Shown here one piece after another: positions 1 through 9,489 of a DNA stretch of 64,000 nucleotides. The stretch is from Mesorhizobium sp. B2-8-5. GTDB taxonomy: Bacteria; Pseudomonadota; Alphaproteobacteria; Rhizobiales; Rhizobiaceae. The first letter of the stretch is position 1; each line of letters opens with the position of its first letter. A program made the position numbers and the translations under genes. The stretch spans positions 5,365,501-5,429,500 of the forward strand of contig NZ_CP083951.1 of NCBI RefSeq assembly GCF_006440675.2, given 5' to 3'. The notes beneath the pieces are model-generated. The model saw only the letters and a list, made by a program, of their open reading frames with translations. It made no database searches and was not told the origin of the DNA.

Positions 1-507
1 GGCATAGTTCTCGACTTGCGTCAGCGGCAGCGTCTTCGAGGTGATCGCCAGCGTCAGGATCGGCGCGTCGGCCGGGTTGACCTTGGCGTAGATCGGCGGC
101 GCCGGCAGGTCGGCGGGCAGAAGATTGCCCGACGCGTTGATCGCTGCCTGCACCTCCTGCTCGGCGATGTCGAGGCTGAGGTCGAGGCTGAAGCGCAGCG
201 TGATGACCGAGGCGCCGGCGGAGGAGCCCGACGACATCTGCTCCAGCCCAGGCATCTGGCCGAACTGGCGCTCCAGCGGTGCCGTGACCGATGTCGTCAT
301 CACCTCGGGGCTGGCGCCGGGATAGAAGGTCTGAACCTGGATCGTCGGATAGTCGACCTCGGGCAAAGCCGAGAGCGGCAGGAACATGTATGCGATCATG
401 CCGACGATCAGGATGGTCGCCATGATAAGCGTGGTGGCCACCGGCCGCAGGATGAACGGCCGCGACGGGTTCAACCAGCCGGAGACGAGGCCGCTCGGCG
501 TGCTCAT
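1..507 (-). CDS. RND efflux pump inner-membrane subunit, N-terminal part
   Basis: Only the first 169 codons are in the window; the gene runs off the left edge. The start ATG (507-505) overlaps the stop of the upstream adaptor gene in an ATGA, so the two are translationally coupled. One membrane helix lies at about residues 23-43. It is followed by the [19 protein letters not shown] stretch typical of the first periplasmic segment of HAE1/MdtB-type proton-driven drug exporters. The protein would pump hydrophobic or toxic compounds from the inner membrane or periplasm through a tripartite complex. No outer-membrane partner is visible here. The substrate cannot be inferred. Confidence 0.9.
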   Translation of the reverse strand, partial: MSTPSGLVSGWLNPSRPFILRPVATTLIMATILIVGMIAYMFLPLSALPEVDYPTIQVQTFYPGASPEVMTTSVTAPLERQFGQMPGLEQMSSGSSAGASVITLRFSLDLSLDIAEQEVQAAINASGNLLPADLPAPPIYAKVNPADAPILTLAITSKTLPLTQVENYA

Positions 508-2105
508 TGGCCCTGGCCGCTGTCGCCGCCATTGCCGCCGCTGCCGGCATTGGCGCCGCCGTCGCGGCGATGGTGGCGGTGATGCTTACGGCCGGAAGCA
601 TCGCCCGATGCGTCCGCGCCCTCTCCTGCCTGGCCGCCCTGGCCACTGGTGGCCGCGGGGGCGTTGCCGGAATTGGCGGGCGTGTTGCCGGAGCTGGCCG
701 GCGGCGTGCCGGCAGCCGGGCTGCTCGCCCCAGCTGCTTGCGACTGCGCGGGCGCGGCGGCGGCCGGCGCTGTTCTCGAGGCTGGCACGGCGTTGTCGGG
801 CACGGTGACCTTGGCGCCGTCCTTGAGCCGGTCGACGCCGTCGACCACGACCTTGGCACCTGGCGCCAAACCGGAGAGCAGCTGCGTGACGGTGGCGTTG
901 CCCGGGCCGAGCGTAACTGTCTTCACCGAGACGGTGCTGTCGTCGTTGAGCTGGTAGACGAAAGTGCCTGGCGCGCCGTGCTGGATGGCGGCGTTGGGCA
1001 GCACGCTGACGCCGGTCAAAGTGCGCACAAGCAGATGCACGTTGACGAACTGGTTGGGATAGAGCACGCCATCGGTGTTGGGGAAGACGGCGCGCAGCTT
1101 CACCGTGCCGGTGGTCGGATCGATCTGGTTGTCGATCGTCTGTAGCGTGCCTTCGGCGATCTCTTTGGTGCCGTTGCGGTCGAACAAGGTGGCTTTGAGC
1201 CCGGCATTGCCATGCGTCTGTTCCAGCACTTGCGCCAGGCTGTCCTCTGGCAGCGAGAACAGAACCGAGATCGGCTGCATCTGAGCGATCACCGCGATGC
1301 CAGTGGCGTCGCCCGGCGTGACGTAATTGCCCTGGTCGATGAGGCGCAGTCCGATGCGGCCGTCGGCGGGCGCGGTGATATGGCTGTTGGCGATGTTGAC
1401 CTGCACGGCCTCGATCTGCGCCTGGTCGGACATCACCGTGCCCTCGTCGGACTGCACCGTCGCGCGCTGCAGGTCGACCGCCTGCTGGGTTATGGCGCTG
1501 GAGGTGAGCTTCAGGTCGCGGTCGAGGTCGAGCTTGGCATCGGCAAGCAGCGCCTGGTCATGCTCCAGCTGGCCCTGCCATTGATGCAGCGAGGCGTTCA
1601 GCGTGCGGTCGTCGATCTGAGCGAGGAAATCGCCCCTCTTCACGTTCTGGCCCTCGGTGAAGCCGATCTGGGTGATCTGGCCGCTGACCTGCGCGCGAAC
1701 CGTCACGGTCGAGAGCGGGGTGACGGTGCCCAGCGCCTCGAGCACGATCGGAATATCGGCCTGCGCCACGGGCGCAACGGCAACCGGCTGCGCAAGATCG
1801 CCGCCGCGGAAACGGCCGCCACGGTGGCCGCCTTGCTGCTGAACCTGAACAGGATGCAGCCAGAACGCGACCCCGGCCGCCGCAACGACCAAGAGCAGCG
1901 CGACAATCCAGCCGCGCCGCGAGCGGCGCACGACTGGCGGCCGGACCTCGGCCAGCGGCTCGCTCGGGGGCGCGGGCACATTGCGGCGCTTGCGCCTGCT
2001 GACGACTTCGTCGTCCACTTCTCTCACCTGTCCTTCGAGCCGCATCCAGGAAGGTCCGCCGTGCAGAGCCGCCGTCGAACCGTCGCCGATCGCGCCGTCA
2101 GACAT
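504..2105 (-). CDS. RND efflux periplasmic adaptor (membrane fusion protein)
   Basis: A 533-residue MdtA/AcrA-type adaptor linking the inner-membrane pump to an outer-membrane channel. After a charged cytoplasmic leader a single membrane anchor lies at about residues 66-84, followed by a Gly/Arg-rich linker. Next come the lipoyl/hairpin parts ([16 protein letters not shown] and [20 protein letters not shown]) and the beta-barrel region. The last 100 or so residues are a low-complexity Ala/Pro/Ser tail ending in His/Arg/Gly-rich sequence, an unusual extension. The ATG at 2105 is used; a TTG two codons upstream and an ATG at 2045 are alternatives because no clear Shine-Dalgarno is seen. It overlaps the pump gene by 4 bases. 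Confidence 0.92.
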   Translation of the reverse strand: MSDGAIGDGSTAALHGGPSWMRLEGQVREVDDEVVSRRKRRNVPAPPSEPLAEVRPPVVRRSRRGWIVALLLVVAAAGVAFWLHPVQVQQQGGHRGGRFRGGDLAQPVAVAPVAQADIPIVLEALGTVTPLSTVTVRAQVSGQITQIGFTEGQNVKRGDFLAQIDDRTLNASLHQWQGQLEHDQALLADAKLDLDRDLKLTSSAITQQAVDLQRATVQSDEGTVMSDQAQIEAVQVNIANSHITAPADGRIGLRLIDQGNYVTPGDATGIAVIAQMQPISVLFSLPEDSLAQVLEQTHGNAGLKATLFDRNGTKEIAEGTLQTIDNQIDPTTGTVKLRAVFPNTDGVLYPNQFVNVHLLVRTLTGVSVLPNAAIQHGAPGTFVYQLNDDSTVSVKTVTLGPGNATVTQLLSGLAPGAKVVVDGVDRLKDGAKVTVPDNAVPASRTAPAAAAPAQSQAAGASSPAAGTPPASSGNTPANSGNAPAATSGQGGQAGEGADASGDASGRKHHRHHRRDGGANAGSGGNGGDSGQGQ

Positions 2106-2501
2106 GCCCAAGGCAGGTACAATGGCGCGATACTATTCGAAGCATAGGCGCGCGGATTTTATCGTGCAATTCCAGCAGACATTAAATTCCTGTAAGAAAT
2201 TGAATGGGTTAGAGCCGTAAATCAGCTTCGTCTCCGCGAGAAAAAGCGGCAATTTTCAAGGACGAAATTGGGGGCTTCTCATCGCCTTTAGACAAATGGC
2301 CACAAGGTCTTAGGGGGTCAGCACAAACGGCTAACGGCGGCGCGCTGCTGCGGCGTAGCGGCTTCACGACCAACTCCGGATCCGCCGAGACGATTCTCGC
2401 GAAGGTGTGAATATCTGCCAGCCGCGAGCGTACGAAACGCGGGCGAGGAACCAAGATCGCGCATTAGCGTTGCCTCACATAGCAACATTTTGGAGATCGT
2501 C
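2106..2501. other. Intergenic region between the efflux operon and the small membrane peptide gene
   Basis: About 400 bases with no convincing coding sequence. The part at 2145-2215 is clearly richer in A and T than the neighbourhood and probably carries the promoter of the minus-strand efflux operon. No regulator gene or clean operator palindrome is visible, so control of the pump remains unknown. Confidence 0.5.
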
Positions 2502-2585
2502 ATGCTGCGAGGCGGATTGCTTTGGCTTATCGGGATACCTTTGCCCGTCATCCTTATTCTTTGGCTGCTCGGTTACTTGCACTAG
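2502..2585 (+). CDS. 27-residue hydrophobic membrane peptide
   Basis: A very short gene with a good ribosome-binding site (GGAG, 6 bases before the ATG) and a stop TAG at 2583-2585. After the basic start MLRGG the product is one hydrophobic helix (LLWLIGIPLPVILILW) ending in LLGYLH. That is what a single-pass inner-membrane micropeptide looks like. A Gly-Ile-Pro-Leu-Pro kink sits in the middle of the helix. Function is unknown, and I cannot name a family with certainty. It stands alone between divergently oriented genes and ends 49 bases before the convergent FAD oxidase. Confidence 0.6.
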   Translation: MLRGGLLWLIGIPLPVILILWLLGYLH

Positions 2586-2634
2586 CAGCGGAACCTGCCT
2601 GCGCGGCACAAGTCGCGCAGGCGCCAAAACCAGT

Positions 2635-4053
2635 CTATCTGCGATCCTTCATCCGCCGGCGAGGCAAGGCCTCGATCTCTTCGGCCGACAAATGCTTCAC
2701 CTCGTTCCAGAAACGCGATTTCGCCGAGTTGAGCAGGCCGTCCGGGTCGAGCCGCTTCTTCCACGCCAGATGTTTGAAATCCGGCTTCATGCTGCCGCCT
2801 TCGACATAGGGAACATGCGGGTTTGAAGTGCCCAGTCCATGCGCTTCATAGATGGCTGTGATTTCCGTCAGGCGCGCGTCGTCGGTGTAGCGCAGGATCG
2901 GCAAGTCGAAGGCGACCAGCCGGTCGTCGAGCAGCGCGAATTCGTGATGCATCAGCACCTCGTCGCCGAAGATTTCCTGCAGCGGCTCTATCAGGCCGCT
3001 ATCGAGCGGCGCAGGACAAGTCACCTGCAGGTTGGTGACAGTGCGGTCCTGCTTCAGCACCTGCAGCGTGGTGTGGTTGTAGGAAAATTCGGAGAGCGCC
3101 GGCAGGCCGGAGGCCGCGATGCCGTCCGCGTCGAGGTCGATCTCGACCGTGCCGCCATGGTCGCGCAGCACATCGCGAACCGCTGTCGCATCCGGCTCGG
3201 CCACGATGACGATGGCGAGGTCGCGCCGGCGCCTTGCGAGTTCCCCGAGCTTGGTTATCGAAGCCGCGATGCGGCCGTCTATCGTTGTCAGCAGCTTGAG
3301 GTTCAGCGAGCGCGCGTTGCCGAGCGCGATGCCGGCCTCGAAGGCCTGCCGATAGGTGTCGAACGAGGCGATGATGTTGCGCCAGCGCGGCGACGCGATG
3401 GTGCCGAGCGTCACCTCGGTGATGACGCCGTTCAGCCCCCAAGCATGATGGATGGCGAGGATTTCGGGGCCGGTGAAGACGTGGCGTTCCGGTTGCCTCT
3501 CCATCGACAGCACCGTGATCGCCTGGATGTTCTTGCCATCGCGCAGCATGCCGTGGCGGATCGAACCGATGCCGCCGGAGCCGCCTGCGATGAAACCGCC
3601 AATGGTGGCGACCGCTTCGGTCGAGGGCACGATCGGCAGCTCGCGACCGTGGCGCCCGAGTGCGGCGTTGATATCGCCGATGCGGGCGCCGGCCTCGGCG
3701 CGCACCGTGTCGGCACCGATTTCCAGCACGCGCGAGATGCCGGTCATGTCGACGATCAGCCCGCCATCCACCGGCACCGCCTGGCCGTAATTGCCGGTGC
3801 CTCCGCCCCGGATCACGATAGGCACCCGCCATTCGGCGGCCACAGCCAGGCAGCGCGCCAGCTCGTCCAGCGTAATCGGCGCGGCGACGAGATCGCCGAA
3901 ACAGGACGACAATTCACGGCTGAGGATCGGGCTGTACCAGAAGAAATCGCGCGAGCGCTTCTTCACGATCGACGGCGTGTCGAAGGTTTCGATGCCATCG
4001 AGCGCCTTGGCGAAGGCCTGCCAGTCGATGTCGTTCTTGCCTGAGATGGACAT
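2635..4053 (-). CDS. FAD-binding oxidoreductase (PCMH/GlcD-type)
   Basis: A 472-residue flavoprotein of the FAD-linked oxidase family, related to glycolate/D-lactate dehydrogenases. The N-terminal FAD-binding PCMH domain shows the phosphate-binding [11 protein letters not shown] (residues 81-91) and the second Gly-rich loop [13 protein letters not shown] near residue 150. The C-terminal half matches the oxidase cap domain. Such enzymes oxidise 2-hydroxy acids or aldonolactones and pass electrons to a quinone or cytochrome; the substrate here is unknown. It is divergent from the 2OG-oxygenase/binding protein/SDR group across 448 bases, so a shared catabolic role is possible but only inferred. 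Confidence 0.85.
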   Translation of the reverse strand: MSISGKNDIDWQAFAKALDGIETFDTPSIVKKRSRDFFWYSPILSRELSSCFGDLVAAPITLDELARCLAVAAEWRVPIVIRGGGTGNYGQAVPVDGGLIVDMTGISRVLEIGADTVRAEAGARIGDINAALGRHGRELPIVPSTEAVATIGGFIAGGSGGIGSIRHGMLRDGKNIQAITVLSMERQPERHVFTGPEILAIHHAWGLNGVITEVTLGTIASPRWRNIIASFDTYRQAFEAGIALGNARSLNLKLLTTIDGRIAASITKLGELARRRRDLAIVIVAEPDATAVRDVLRDHGGTVEIDLDADGIAASGLPALSEFSYNHTTLQVLKQDRTVTNLQVTCPAPLDSGLIEPLQEIFGDEVLMHHEFALLDDRLVAFDLPILRYTDDARLTEITAIYEAHGLGTSNPHVPYVEGGSMKPDFKHLAWKKRLDPDGLLNSAKSRFWNEVKHLSAEEIEALPRRRMKDRR

Positions 4054-4501
4054 GAACGCCCTCGCCTAACGTTGGTTCGCAGCGAAACGAACACGTGCCA
4101 ATGGGCGTCCGCGAAAATCACAGTTGGTTGGATCGATACGGCTTTCGTCGAGCATCTCGCTTCTCCGCCGGTCGCGCTGCGACCTGTCGAATTGCGGCTC
4201 GTTCCCTTGAAAGCCCTGTGCCATGGGGTGGCGCGACTGTCGTTCAGGCCGGACGGTCTGTCAACCGCCAGCCCACGCTTGACAAAGCTGCCTGCCTGTT
4301 GGACGTTTCTTCCCACCATGGCACCGGGTTCGAGCCGCTTTTCTCCGACCGGCAAGGCGTCGGAACGAAACGGATCGCGATGCCAGGCAATCCAGAAATC
4401 CTTCCAGACAATGAGCAAGGGCCGCGCCTCATGGCGTGCTCGCGCCTGTCGGCGGATTCGACTGCGGCACGCCCGGTCCCAAGCATCGCAAGGATCATGA
4501 G
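4054..4501. other. Intergenic region between divergent oxidase and oxygenase genes
   Basis: About 450 bases without a supportable gene; the open frames crossing it lack ribosome-binding sites and recognisable sequence. A consensus-like -35 hexamer TTGACA occurs at 4279-4284 on the plus strand, but the sequence 17 bases later (GACGTT) is a poor -10. A promoter here is only a possibility. Confidence 0.4.
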
Positions 4502-5542
4502 ATGAGCGACGACACCACCGGGGGCATCCCCGCCATCGACATCGCGCCGCTGTTCGGCCCGCCGTCGCCTGCCCGCGACGAGGCAGACCGCCAGATCTTC
4601 ACTGCTGCCTCCGGCATCGGCTTCATGACCGCGCGCGGCTTTCCGGGCGCGGAGCTTTTGACGCGCGAGCGGCGCGGCGAGTTGCTGAAGATCTTCGACT
4701 TGCCGGACGCGGAAAAGCAGAAGCTGCTGCGCTGGAATTTCGATCCGTCGAAATCGAACTATTATCGCGGCTGGTTCCCGCTGCAGCCGACCGCGGTGTC
4801 CTGCAAGGAAGGCATCGACATGGGGCCGGACATCGCGCATGCCGACGCCGAATTCGCGGCCGACGATCCGCTGCTCGAACGCACGCCGCTGCCGGCCGAG
4901 AACGACGCTCCAGGATGGAAGGCGGCGGCAGCGCATTACTACCGCTCGATGGAAAAGGTCGGCGCGGCGCTGATGGCCTCGATCGCGCGCAGCCTCGGGC
5001 TCGAGGACGATATTTTCGACGGCCATTTCCAGGGCGGCATCTCGACGCTCAGGCTGATCCGTTATCCGCTGCGCACCGAGGATGGCGCGGTCGACCTGTC
5101 GAAGCCTGAATATTCGGTCATGCACAAGGGCGAGCGGCGGCTGGTCATCGGCCGCGAGCATGCCGATTCCGGCTTCGTGACGCTGCTGGCGCAGGACGGC
5201 GTCGAAGGCCTGCAGGCCAAGAACCATGCCGGCGAGTGGATCGACGTGCCGCCCGCAGACGGCACGCTGGCGGTGAATTTCGGGCAGTTGCTGGAGCGCT
5301 GGACGGGCGGTGTGGTGCAGGCGACGCGCCACCGGGTGATCGCGCCGAAGACGGCGCGCTACTCCATCCCCTTCTTCTACGAGCCGCGCGTCGACGCCGA
5401 GATCGCGCCGCTGCCGATCAAGGGCGCCAGCGATTTCGCGCCATTCCTCTATGGCGACTATCTGTGGGAGTCGGCGACCAACTTCGTCGAGATGTCCGGC
5501 GTCAAGACTTTGCGGAAGCCAAGGCGGGCGGCGGCCGCCTGA
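4502..5542 (+). CDS. 2-oxoglutarate/Fe(II)-dependent dioxygenase (isopenicillin N synthase family)
   Basis: A 346-residue oxygenase that would couple oxidation of a small substrate to decarboxylation of 2-oxoglutarate. The iron-binding facial triad is present: H220 and D222 in REHADSGFVTLL, and H277 in ATRHRVIAP. The co-substrate RxS motif (R286, S288) is in RYSIPFFYEP. The N-terminal DIOX_N half contains the usual PAIDIAPLFG start. Translation most likely starts at this ATG because AAGGA stands 9 bases upstream; an ATG further upstream at 4436 lacks support. It is followed 27 bases later by a binding protein gene and then an SDR gene in the same direction. Confidence 0.88.
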   Translation: MSDDTTGGIPAIDIAPLFGPPSPARDEADRQIFTAASGIGFMTARGFPGAELLTRERRGELLKIFDLPDAEKQKLLRWNFDPSKSNYYRGWFPLQPTAVSCKEGIDMGPDIAHADAEFAADDPLLERTPLPAENDAPGWKAAAAHYYRSMEKVGAALMASIARSLGLEDDIFDGHFQGGISTLRLIRYPLRTEDGAVDLSKPEYSVMHKGERRLVIGREHADSGFVTLLAQDGVEGLQAKNHAGEWIDVPPADGTLAVNFGQLLERWTGGVVQATRHRVIAPKTARYSIPFFYEPRVDAEIAPLPIKGASDFAPFLYGDYLWESATNFVEMSGVKTLRKPRRAAAA

Positions 5543-5569
5543 GCGCACCAACCAACAGGGGACCAAACA

Positions 5570-7210
5570 ATGAGTACCGAAACGCGCAAATTGCCATCCA
5601 TCCTCGGCGTATGGGAGGCTGCGGTGAGACAAGGCAGGGTCGATCGTCGCGAGTTCCTGGCGGTGGCCAGCGCGCTCGGCGCCTCCACCTCGGCGGCCTA
5701 TGCGATGGCGGGCCTCGCCGCTCCGACCGAGGCACGAGCCGACGAGCCGAAGCGCGGCGGCGTGCTGAAAGTGGCGATGCTGGTGCCGGGGCTGAAGGAT
5801 CCGCGCACGTTCGATTCCTCCGATCTCGGCAATATCGGCCGGCAGTTCCTCGAGCCGCTGGTGCGCTACACGGAAACCTTCACCTTCAAGCCGATGCTTG
5901 CCGAGCGCTGGGAGGTGAATGACGACGCCACCCGCTACACGCTCTATCTGCGCAAGGACGCGACCTGGAACAATGGCGATGCCTTCAGCGCCGACGACGT
6001 GATCTTCAACTTCACCCGCTGGTGCGATACCGCGGCCGCCGGCAATTCGATGGCGCGGCGCTTTGCCGGCCTCACCGAGGGCGACAGCGGCAGGCTGCGC
6101 GCCGGCGCCATCGAGAAGGTCGACGACCACACGGTCGTGCTCAACCTCTCGGCGCCGGACGTGACGGTGATCCCCAATCTCGCCGATTATCCGGCGCTGC
6201 TCGTGCATCGCGATTTCGAGGCCAGCGGCGGCGATCTCGCCAAGCATCCGATCGGCACCGGCGCCTTCGAATTGGTTTCGCTCGATGTCGGCCAGCGCGC
6301 GGTGTTCAAGCGCCGCGCCAACGGCAAATGGTGGGGCGGCGAAGCGCTGCTCGACGGCATCGAGATGATCGATTACGGCGTCGATCCCAACGCGCTGGTC
6401 AGCGCCTTCGAGGCCGGCGAGGTCCACACCAATCTCGACAGCAATGGCGACTTCATCTCGGTGTTCGACGGCATGGGCCTGACCAAGAGCGAGATCCTGT
6501 CGGCCTCGACGGTGGTCGCCCGCGCCAATGCGACGACCGCGCCCTATAGCGATGAACGCGTGCGGCGCGCGCTGCAGCTTGCGGTCGACAATTCGGTGGT
6601 GCTGAAGCTCGGCCTCGCCGGCGCCGGCGAAGTGGGCGAGAACCACCATGTCTGCCGCATCCATCCCGAATATGCGGAGCTGCCGCCGATCAAGCGCGAT
6701 CTCGACGAGGCCAAGCGCCTGATGACCGAGGCCGGCCAGATGGGCTACGAGCACGAGCTGTTCTCGATCGACGACGACTACCGCAAGAACACCGCCGACG
6801 CGATCGCTTCGCAGTTGCGCGAAGCCGGCTTCAAGGTGAAGCGCACGGTGCTGCCGGCCTCGACCTACTGGAACGGCTGGGCGAAATTCGCCTATTCGAC
6901 CACCAACTGGGCGATGCGCCCGCTGGGCGTGCAGGTGCTGGCCCTCGCCTACCGCACGGGCGAGGCGTGGAACGAGAGCGGCTTCGCCTCGAAGGAATTC
7001 GACGCCAAGCTCGACGAGGCGCTGAAGACCGCCGATGTCGAGAAGCGCAGGGCGGTGATGAAGGACGTGGAGACGATCCTGCAGCAGTCCGGCGTGATCA
7101 TCCAGCCCTATTGGATGAAGCTTTATTGCCACTCGGCCAAGCAGGTGATGAACCGCCACGCACATCCGACATACGAATTGGACTTCACCGACGTGTGGCT
7201 CGCCGCTTGA
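5570..7210 (+). CDS. Family 5 extracellular solute-binding protein (peptide/nickel/opine type), Tat-exported
   Basis: A 546-residue periplasmic binding protein of the DppA/OppA class. The leader carries a twin-arginine motif (RREFL, residues 26-30) followed by an Ala-rich hydrophobic stretch, implying export in folded form. Typical family 5 segments follow: [13 protein letters not shown] after the leader, [19 protein letters not shown], and the binding-pocket stretch around [14 protein letters not shown]. No permease or ATPase genes accompany it, so it is an orphan binding protein or uses a transporter encoded elsewhere. Its placement between an oxygenase and a dehydrogenase suggests it captures the substrate those enzymes work on. 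Confidence 0.9.
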   Translation: MSTETRKLPSILGVWEAAVRQGRVDRREFLAVASALGASTSAAYAMAGLAAPTEARADEPKRGGVLKVAMLVPGLKDPRTFDSSDLGNIGRQFLEPLVRYTETFTFKPMLAERWEVNDDATRYTLYLRKDATWNNGDAFSADDVIFNFTRWCDTAAAGNSMARRFAGLTEGDSGRLRAGAIEKVDDHTVVLNLSAPDVTVIPNLADYPALLVHRDFEASGGDLAKHPIGTGAFELVSLDVGQRAVFKRRANGKWWGGEALLDGIEMIDYGVDPNALVSAFEAGEVHTNLDSNGDFISVFDGMGLTKSEILSASTVVARANATTAPYSDERVRRALQLAVDNSVVLKLGLAGAGEVGENHHVCRIHPEYAELPPIKRDLDEAKRLMTEAGQMGYEHELFSIDDDYRKNTADAIASQLREAGFKVKRTVLPASTYWNGWAKFAYSTTNWAMRPLGVQVLALAYRTGEAWNESGFASKEFDAKLDEALKTADVEKRRAVMKDVETILQQSGVIIQPYWMKLYCHSAKQVMNRHAHPTYELDFTDVWLAA

Positions 7211-7310
7211 GGCAGGCCGCAAAGGCGTGACCATGCTGGCCGACGCCTTGCGCTTGCTTGAGCTGTTGGGCAGGGTGACAATGCCCGTCGACAGATCGAT
7301 GAAGGTGCAA

Positions 7311-8093
7311 ATGCGTTCGACCGACTATCTCGGCCGTCTCTTCGGCCTCGAAGGCAGGCATGCCTTCATCACCGGCGCCAGCCGTGGGCTGGGCCTCGCC
7401 TTCGCGGAGGCGCTGGCCGCCGCCGGCGCGCGCGTCACCATAGGCGGCCGCAAGGCCGACGAGCTCGAAGCCGCCGGCGACAGGCTACGCGGCAACGGCT
7501 ACACGGTCGCGGAGTCATTGATCGACGTCACCGACACGCAGTCGGTCGATGCGGCGATTGCGGCGAGCGAAGCCGGCACCGGGCCGATCGACATCCTGGT
7601 CAACAATGCCGGCATCCAGCGCCGCGCGCCGCTCGAGACTTTTTCCGATGCCGACTGGGACGCGCTGATGGCGACCAATCTCGACGGCGTCTTCAAGGTG
7701 AGCCGCGCCGCGGTGAAGGGTATGATCCAACGCCGCAGGGGCGTGATCATCAACGTCTCCTCGGTGCAGAGCGCGCTCGCCCGCCCCTCGATCGCGCCCT
7801 ATGCGGCGAGCAAGGGTGCGATCACCATGCTGACCAAGTCGATGGCCGGCGAATGGGGCCAGCACGGCGTGCGCGTCAACGCCATCGCGCCGGGCTATTT
7901 CAAGACCGAGCTGAATGCCGCACTCGTCGCCGACGAGAAATTCTCCACCTGGCTCACCGGCCGCACGCCGATGCGGCGCTGGGGCGATGTCGGGGAACTG
8001 GCGGGCGCGGCGGTGTTCCTGGCGTCGGACGCAGCAAGCTTCGTGACGGGACAGACGCTGCTGGTGGATGGCGGGATCACGAGCGTGTTGTAG
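7311..8093 (+). CDS. Short-chain dehydrogenase/reductase (gluconate 5-dehydrogenase-like)
   Basis: A 260-residue classical SDR oxidoreductase with an NAD(P)-binding TGASRGLG (residues 21-28), the NNAGIQ structural motif, the catalytic Ser in NVSSVQSAL and the Tyr164-x3-Lys168 pair in YAASK. The C-terminal GQTLLVDGG ending is normal. Overall it resembles gluconate 5-dehydrogenases and related sugar-acid ketoreductases. An open frame extends upstream to 7227, but the ATG at 7311 has AAGGTG at the right distance and begins where the family usually begins. It is third in the oxygenase - binding protein - SDR group. Confidence 0.88.
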   Translation: MRSTDYLGRLFGLEGRHAFITGASRGLGLAFAEALAAAGARVTIGGRKADELEAAGDRLRGNGYTVAESLIDVTDTQSVDAAIAASEAGTGPIDILVNNAGIQRRAPLETFSDADWDALMATNLDGVFKVSRAAVKGMIQRRRGVIINVSSVQSALARPSIAPYAASKGAITMLTKSMAGEWGQHGVRVNAIAPGYFKTELNAALVADEKFSTWLTGRTPMRRWGDVGELAGAAVFLASDAASFVTGQTLLVDGGITSVL

Positions 8094-8105
8094 GGCCCCT
8101 CACCC

Positions 8106-8357
8106 CTACTCCCACGTCACATTCGCCGGCATGCTGTGCTCCAGCACGAGGTCGACATTGGGCATGTCGTTGCCGCGAACCTTGGCCACCGCATATTCAT
8201 CCGGGCAGTTCAGGTCCGTCCAGCGCTTCAGCAGCCTTGTTCAAACTCGGCGCGCGGCGATCGCCGCCACCTCGACCCTGGCATCGCCGAGCAATGCGGG
8301 CAGATGGGCACGCCGCGCGATCATTCCGGTGCCGAGGACGGCAAGCCTGAGCTTCAC
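8106..8357 (-). pseudogene. Remnant of a Gfo/Idh/MocA-type oxidoreductase gene, internally deleted
   Basis: Reading from a GTG at 8357 gives the start of a Rossmann-fold oxidoreductase (KLRLAVLGTGMIARRAHLPA, the dinucleotide-binding strand and GxGxxA loop). It then runs into an in-frame TGA at 8243-8241. The same frame continues with a protein-like tail (DLNCPDEYAVAKVRGNDMP, then ending near MPANVTWE) to a TAG at 8108-8106. A full enzyme is about 330-370 residues; this is 83 codons. The centre has been deleted, or two gene ends were joined; I cannot name the source of the C-terminal piece. It lies just beyond the end of the sugar operon, which carries an intact member of the same family. Confidence 0.65.
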
Positions 8358-8373
8358 CGCGCTATCCTGGAAA

Positions 8374-8398
8374 GGGCCGGCGGGATTCCCGCCGGCCC
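8374..8398 (-). terminator. Hairpin at the end of the sugar ABC operon
   Basis: A near-perfect GC-rich inverted repeat, GGGCCGGCGGGA / TCCCGCCGGCCC, lies 10 bases after the stop of the binding protein gene. On the minus strand it is followed by TTTCC, a short T-run. It fits a transcription terminator or a 3'-stabilising hairpin for the operon. Confidence 0.6.
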
Positions 8399-8407
8399 GT
8401 CTAAAGA

Positions 8408-9415
8408 TCAGTTCTTGCCGCAGGTGTCGGCCATGTCGGGCGTGCACTTGACGAAGCCGGTGTCGATATAGGGCGGTACCGTCTTGCCCTGCTTCAGGTC
8501 ATGCAGGGCCTCGATCGACTTGTAGCCCATATTGTACGGGCTCTGGCCGACAAGGTAGTGGGCAAGCCCATCCTTGAGCAGCGGCAGTTGCGGCGCGAAA
8601 GCGTCGCCGAAGGAGATGACGAGGTCCTTGGAATCGACGCGGTCCTTCACCCGCCCGACCGCCTGCCGGTAGGCCGACGGCGCGTATTGCGCCCAGCCGC
8701 CGACGGCGACGAAAGCGTCGAGCTTGGGATTGGCGACCAGCACGTCGTTCATCTGCTGGGCGGCGAGGCTGATGTTGTCATTGTTGTAGATCGGGCAGCC
8801 GTCGACCTCGGTCCAGCCATTCTCGCCGGCAAGACGCTTCACCGGCTTGTCCTTGGAGACGTTGGCCAGCGTGTCGCGAATGCCCTGGACGCGCAGGTCG
8901 AGATTGAGCGAGCCGGCCGTGCCGGTCTGGATGCAGACCGTGCCGCCCTTCGGCTTGTATTCGACGACCTTCTTGGCCAGCTCGACGCCGAAATTGTAAT
9001 TGTCGGTGCCGATGAAGGTCGAGCGCAGGCCGGCGTCTTCCTGCAGCAGATCGCCGTCGAAGGTCACGATCGGGATGCCGGCCGCCTTTGCCTTTTCCAG
9101 CAGCCGGGCCACGGATTTCGGATTGGTCGCGGAGACCGCGATGCCGTCGACGCCCTTGGTCAGCACGTCGTTGATGACCTGAAGCTGCTGGGCCTCGTTC
9201 ACCTCCGACGGACCGATATAGTAGCACTCGACGCCGAGGTCCTTGGCGGCCTTCTCGCAGCCCTCCTTGACCGGGGCGCTGAAGACGTCGTTCACCGTCT
9301 TGACGATCACCGCATAGGTCTCGGCCGAAGCCGGCGCCGCGTTGATGCCCGCGGCGAATGCCGCCGCGATCACGGTCGCGCCCATTCGGGCGGTCAGTCT
9401 GTCGATGCTTCTCAT
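8408..9415 (-). CDS. Sugar ABC transporter substrate-binding protein (ribose/RbsB type)
   Basis: A 335-residue periplasmic binding protein. The cleavable Sec signal peptide ends near residue 31 (INAAPASAETYAV). The mature part has the family's sugar-binding architecture: DVFSAPVKEGCEKAAKDLGV, the hinge region DGIAVSATNP and IPIVTFDGD. It is the last gene of the seven-gene catabolic operon, 74 bases after the permease. The pattern of permease, single-domain ATPase and binding protein marks a CUT2-type importer of a monosaccharide or polyol. The exact sugar cannot be read from sequence. A GC-rich hairpin follows the stop. Confidence 0.92.
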   Translation of the reverse strand: MRSIDRLTARMGATVIAAAFAAGINAAPASAETYAVIVKTVNDVFSAPVKEGCEKAAKDLGVECYYIGPSEVNEAQQLQVINDVLTKGVDGIAVSATNPKSVARLLEKAKAAGIPIVTFDGDLLQEDAGLRSTFIGTDNYNFGVELAKKVVEYKPKGGTVCIQTGTAGSLNLDLRVQGIRDTLANVSKDKPVKRLAGENGWTEVDGCPIYNNDNISLAAQQMNDVLVANPKLDAFVAVGGWAQYAPSAYRQAVGRVKDRVDSKDLVISFGDAFAPQLPLLKDGLAHYLVGQSPYNMGYKSIEALHDLKQGKTVPPYIDTGFVKCTPDMADTCGKN

Positions 9416-9489
9416 GGTTTTCTCCTCTCTGATGTTATGTGCACGAAAGTGCGCGAACCTTCCGGACAGGCCACCCGTCCGGACAGGTT

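Noticed and set aside
4244..7234. Minus-strand open frame of 996 codons
   Set aside because: It lies antisense to the oxygenase and binding protein genes, both of which have clear motifs. The translation is Arg/His/Gly-rich noise typical of shadow frames in high-GC DNA.
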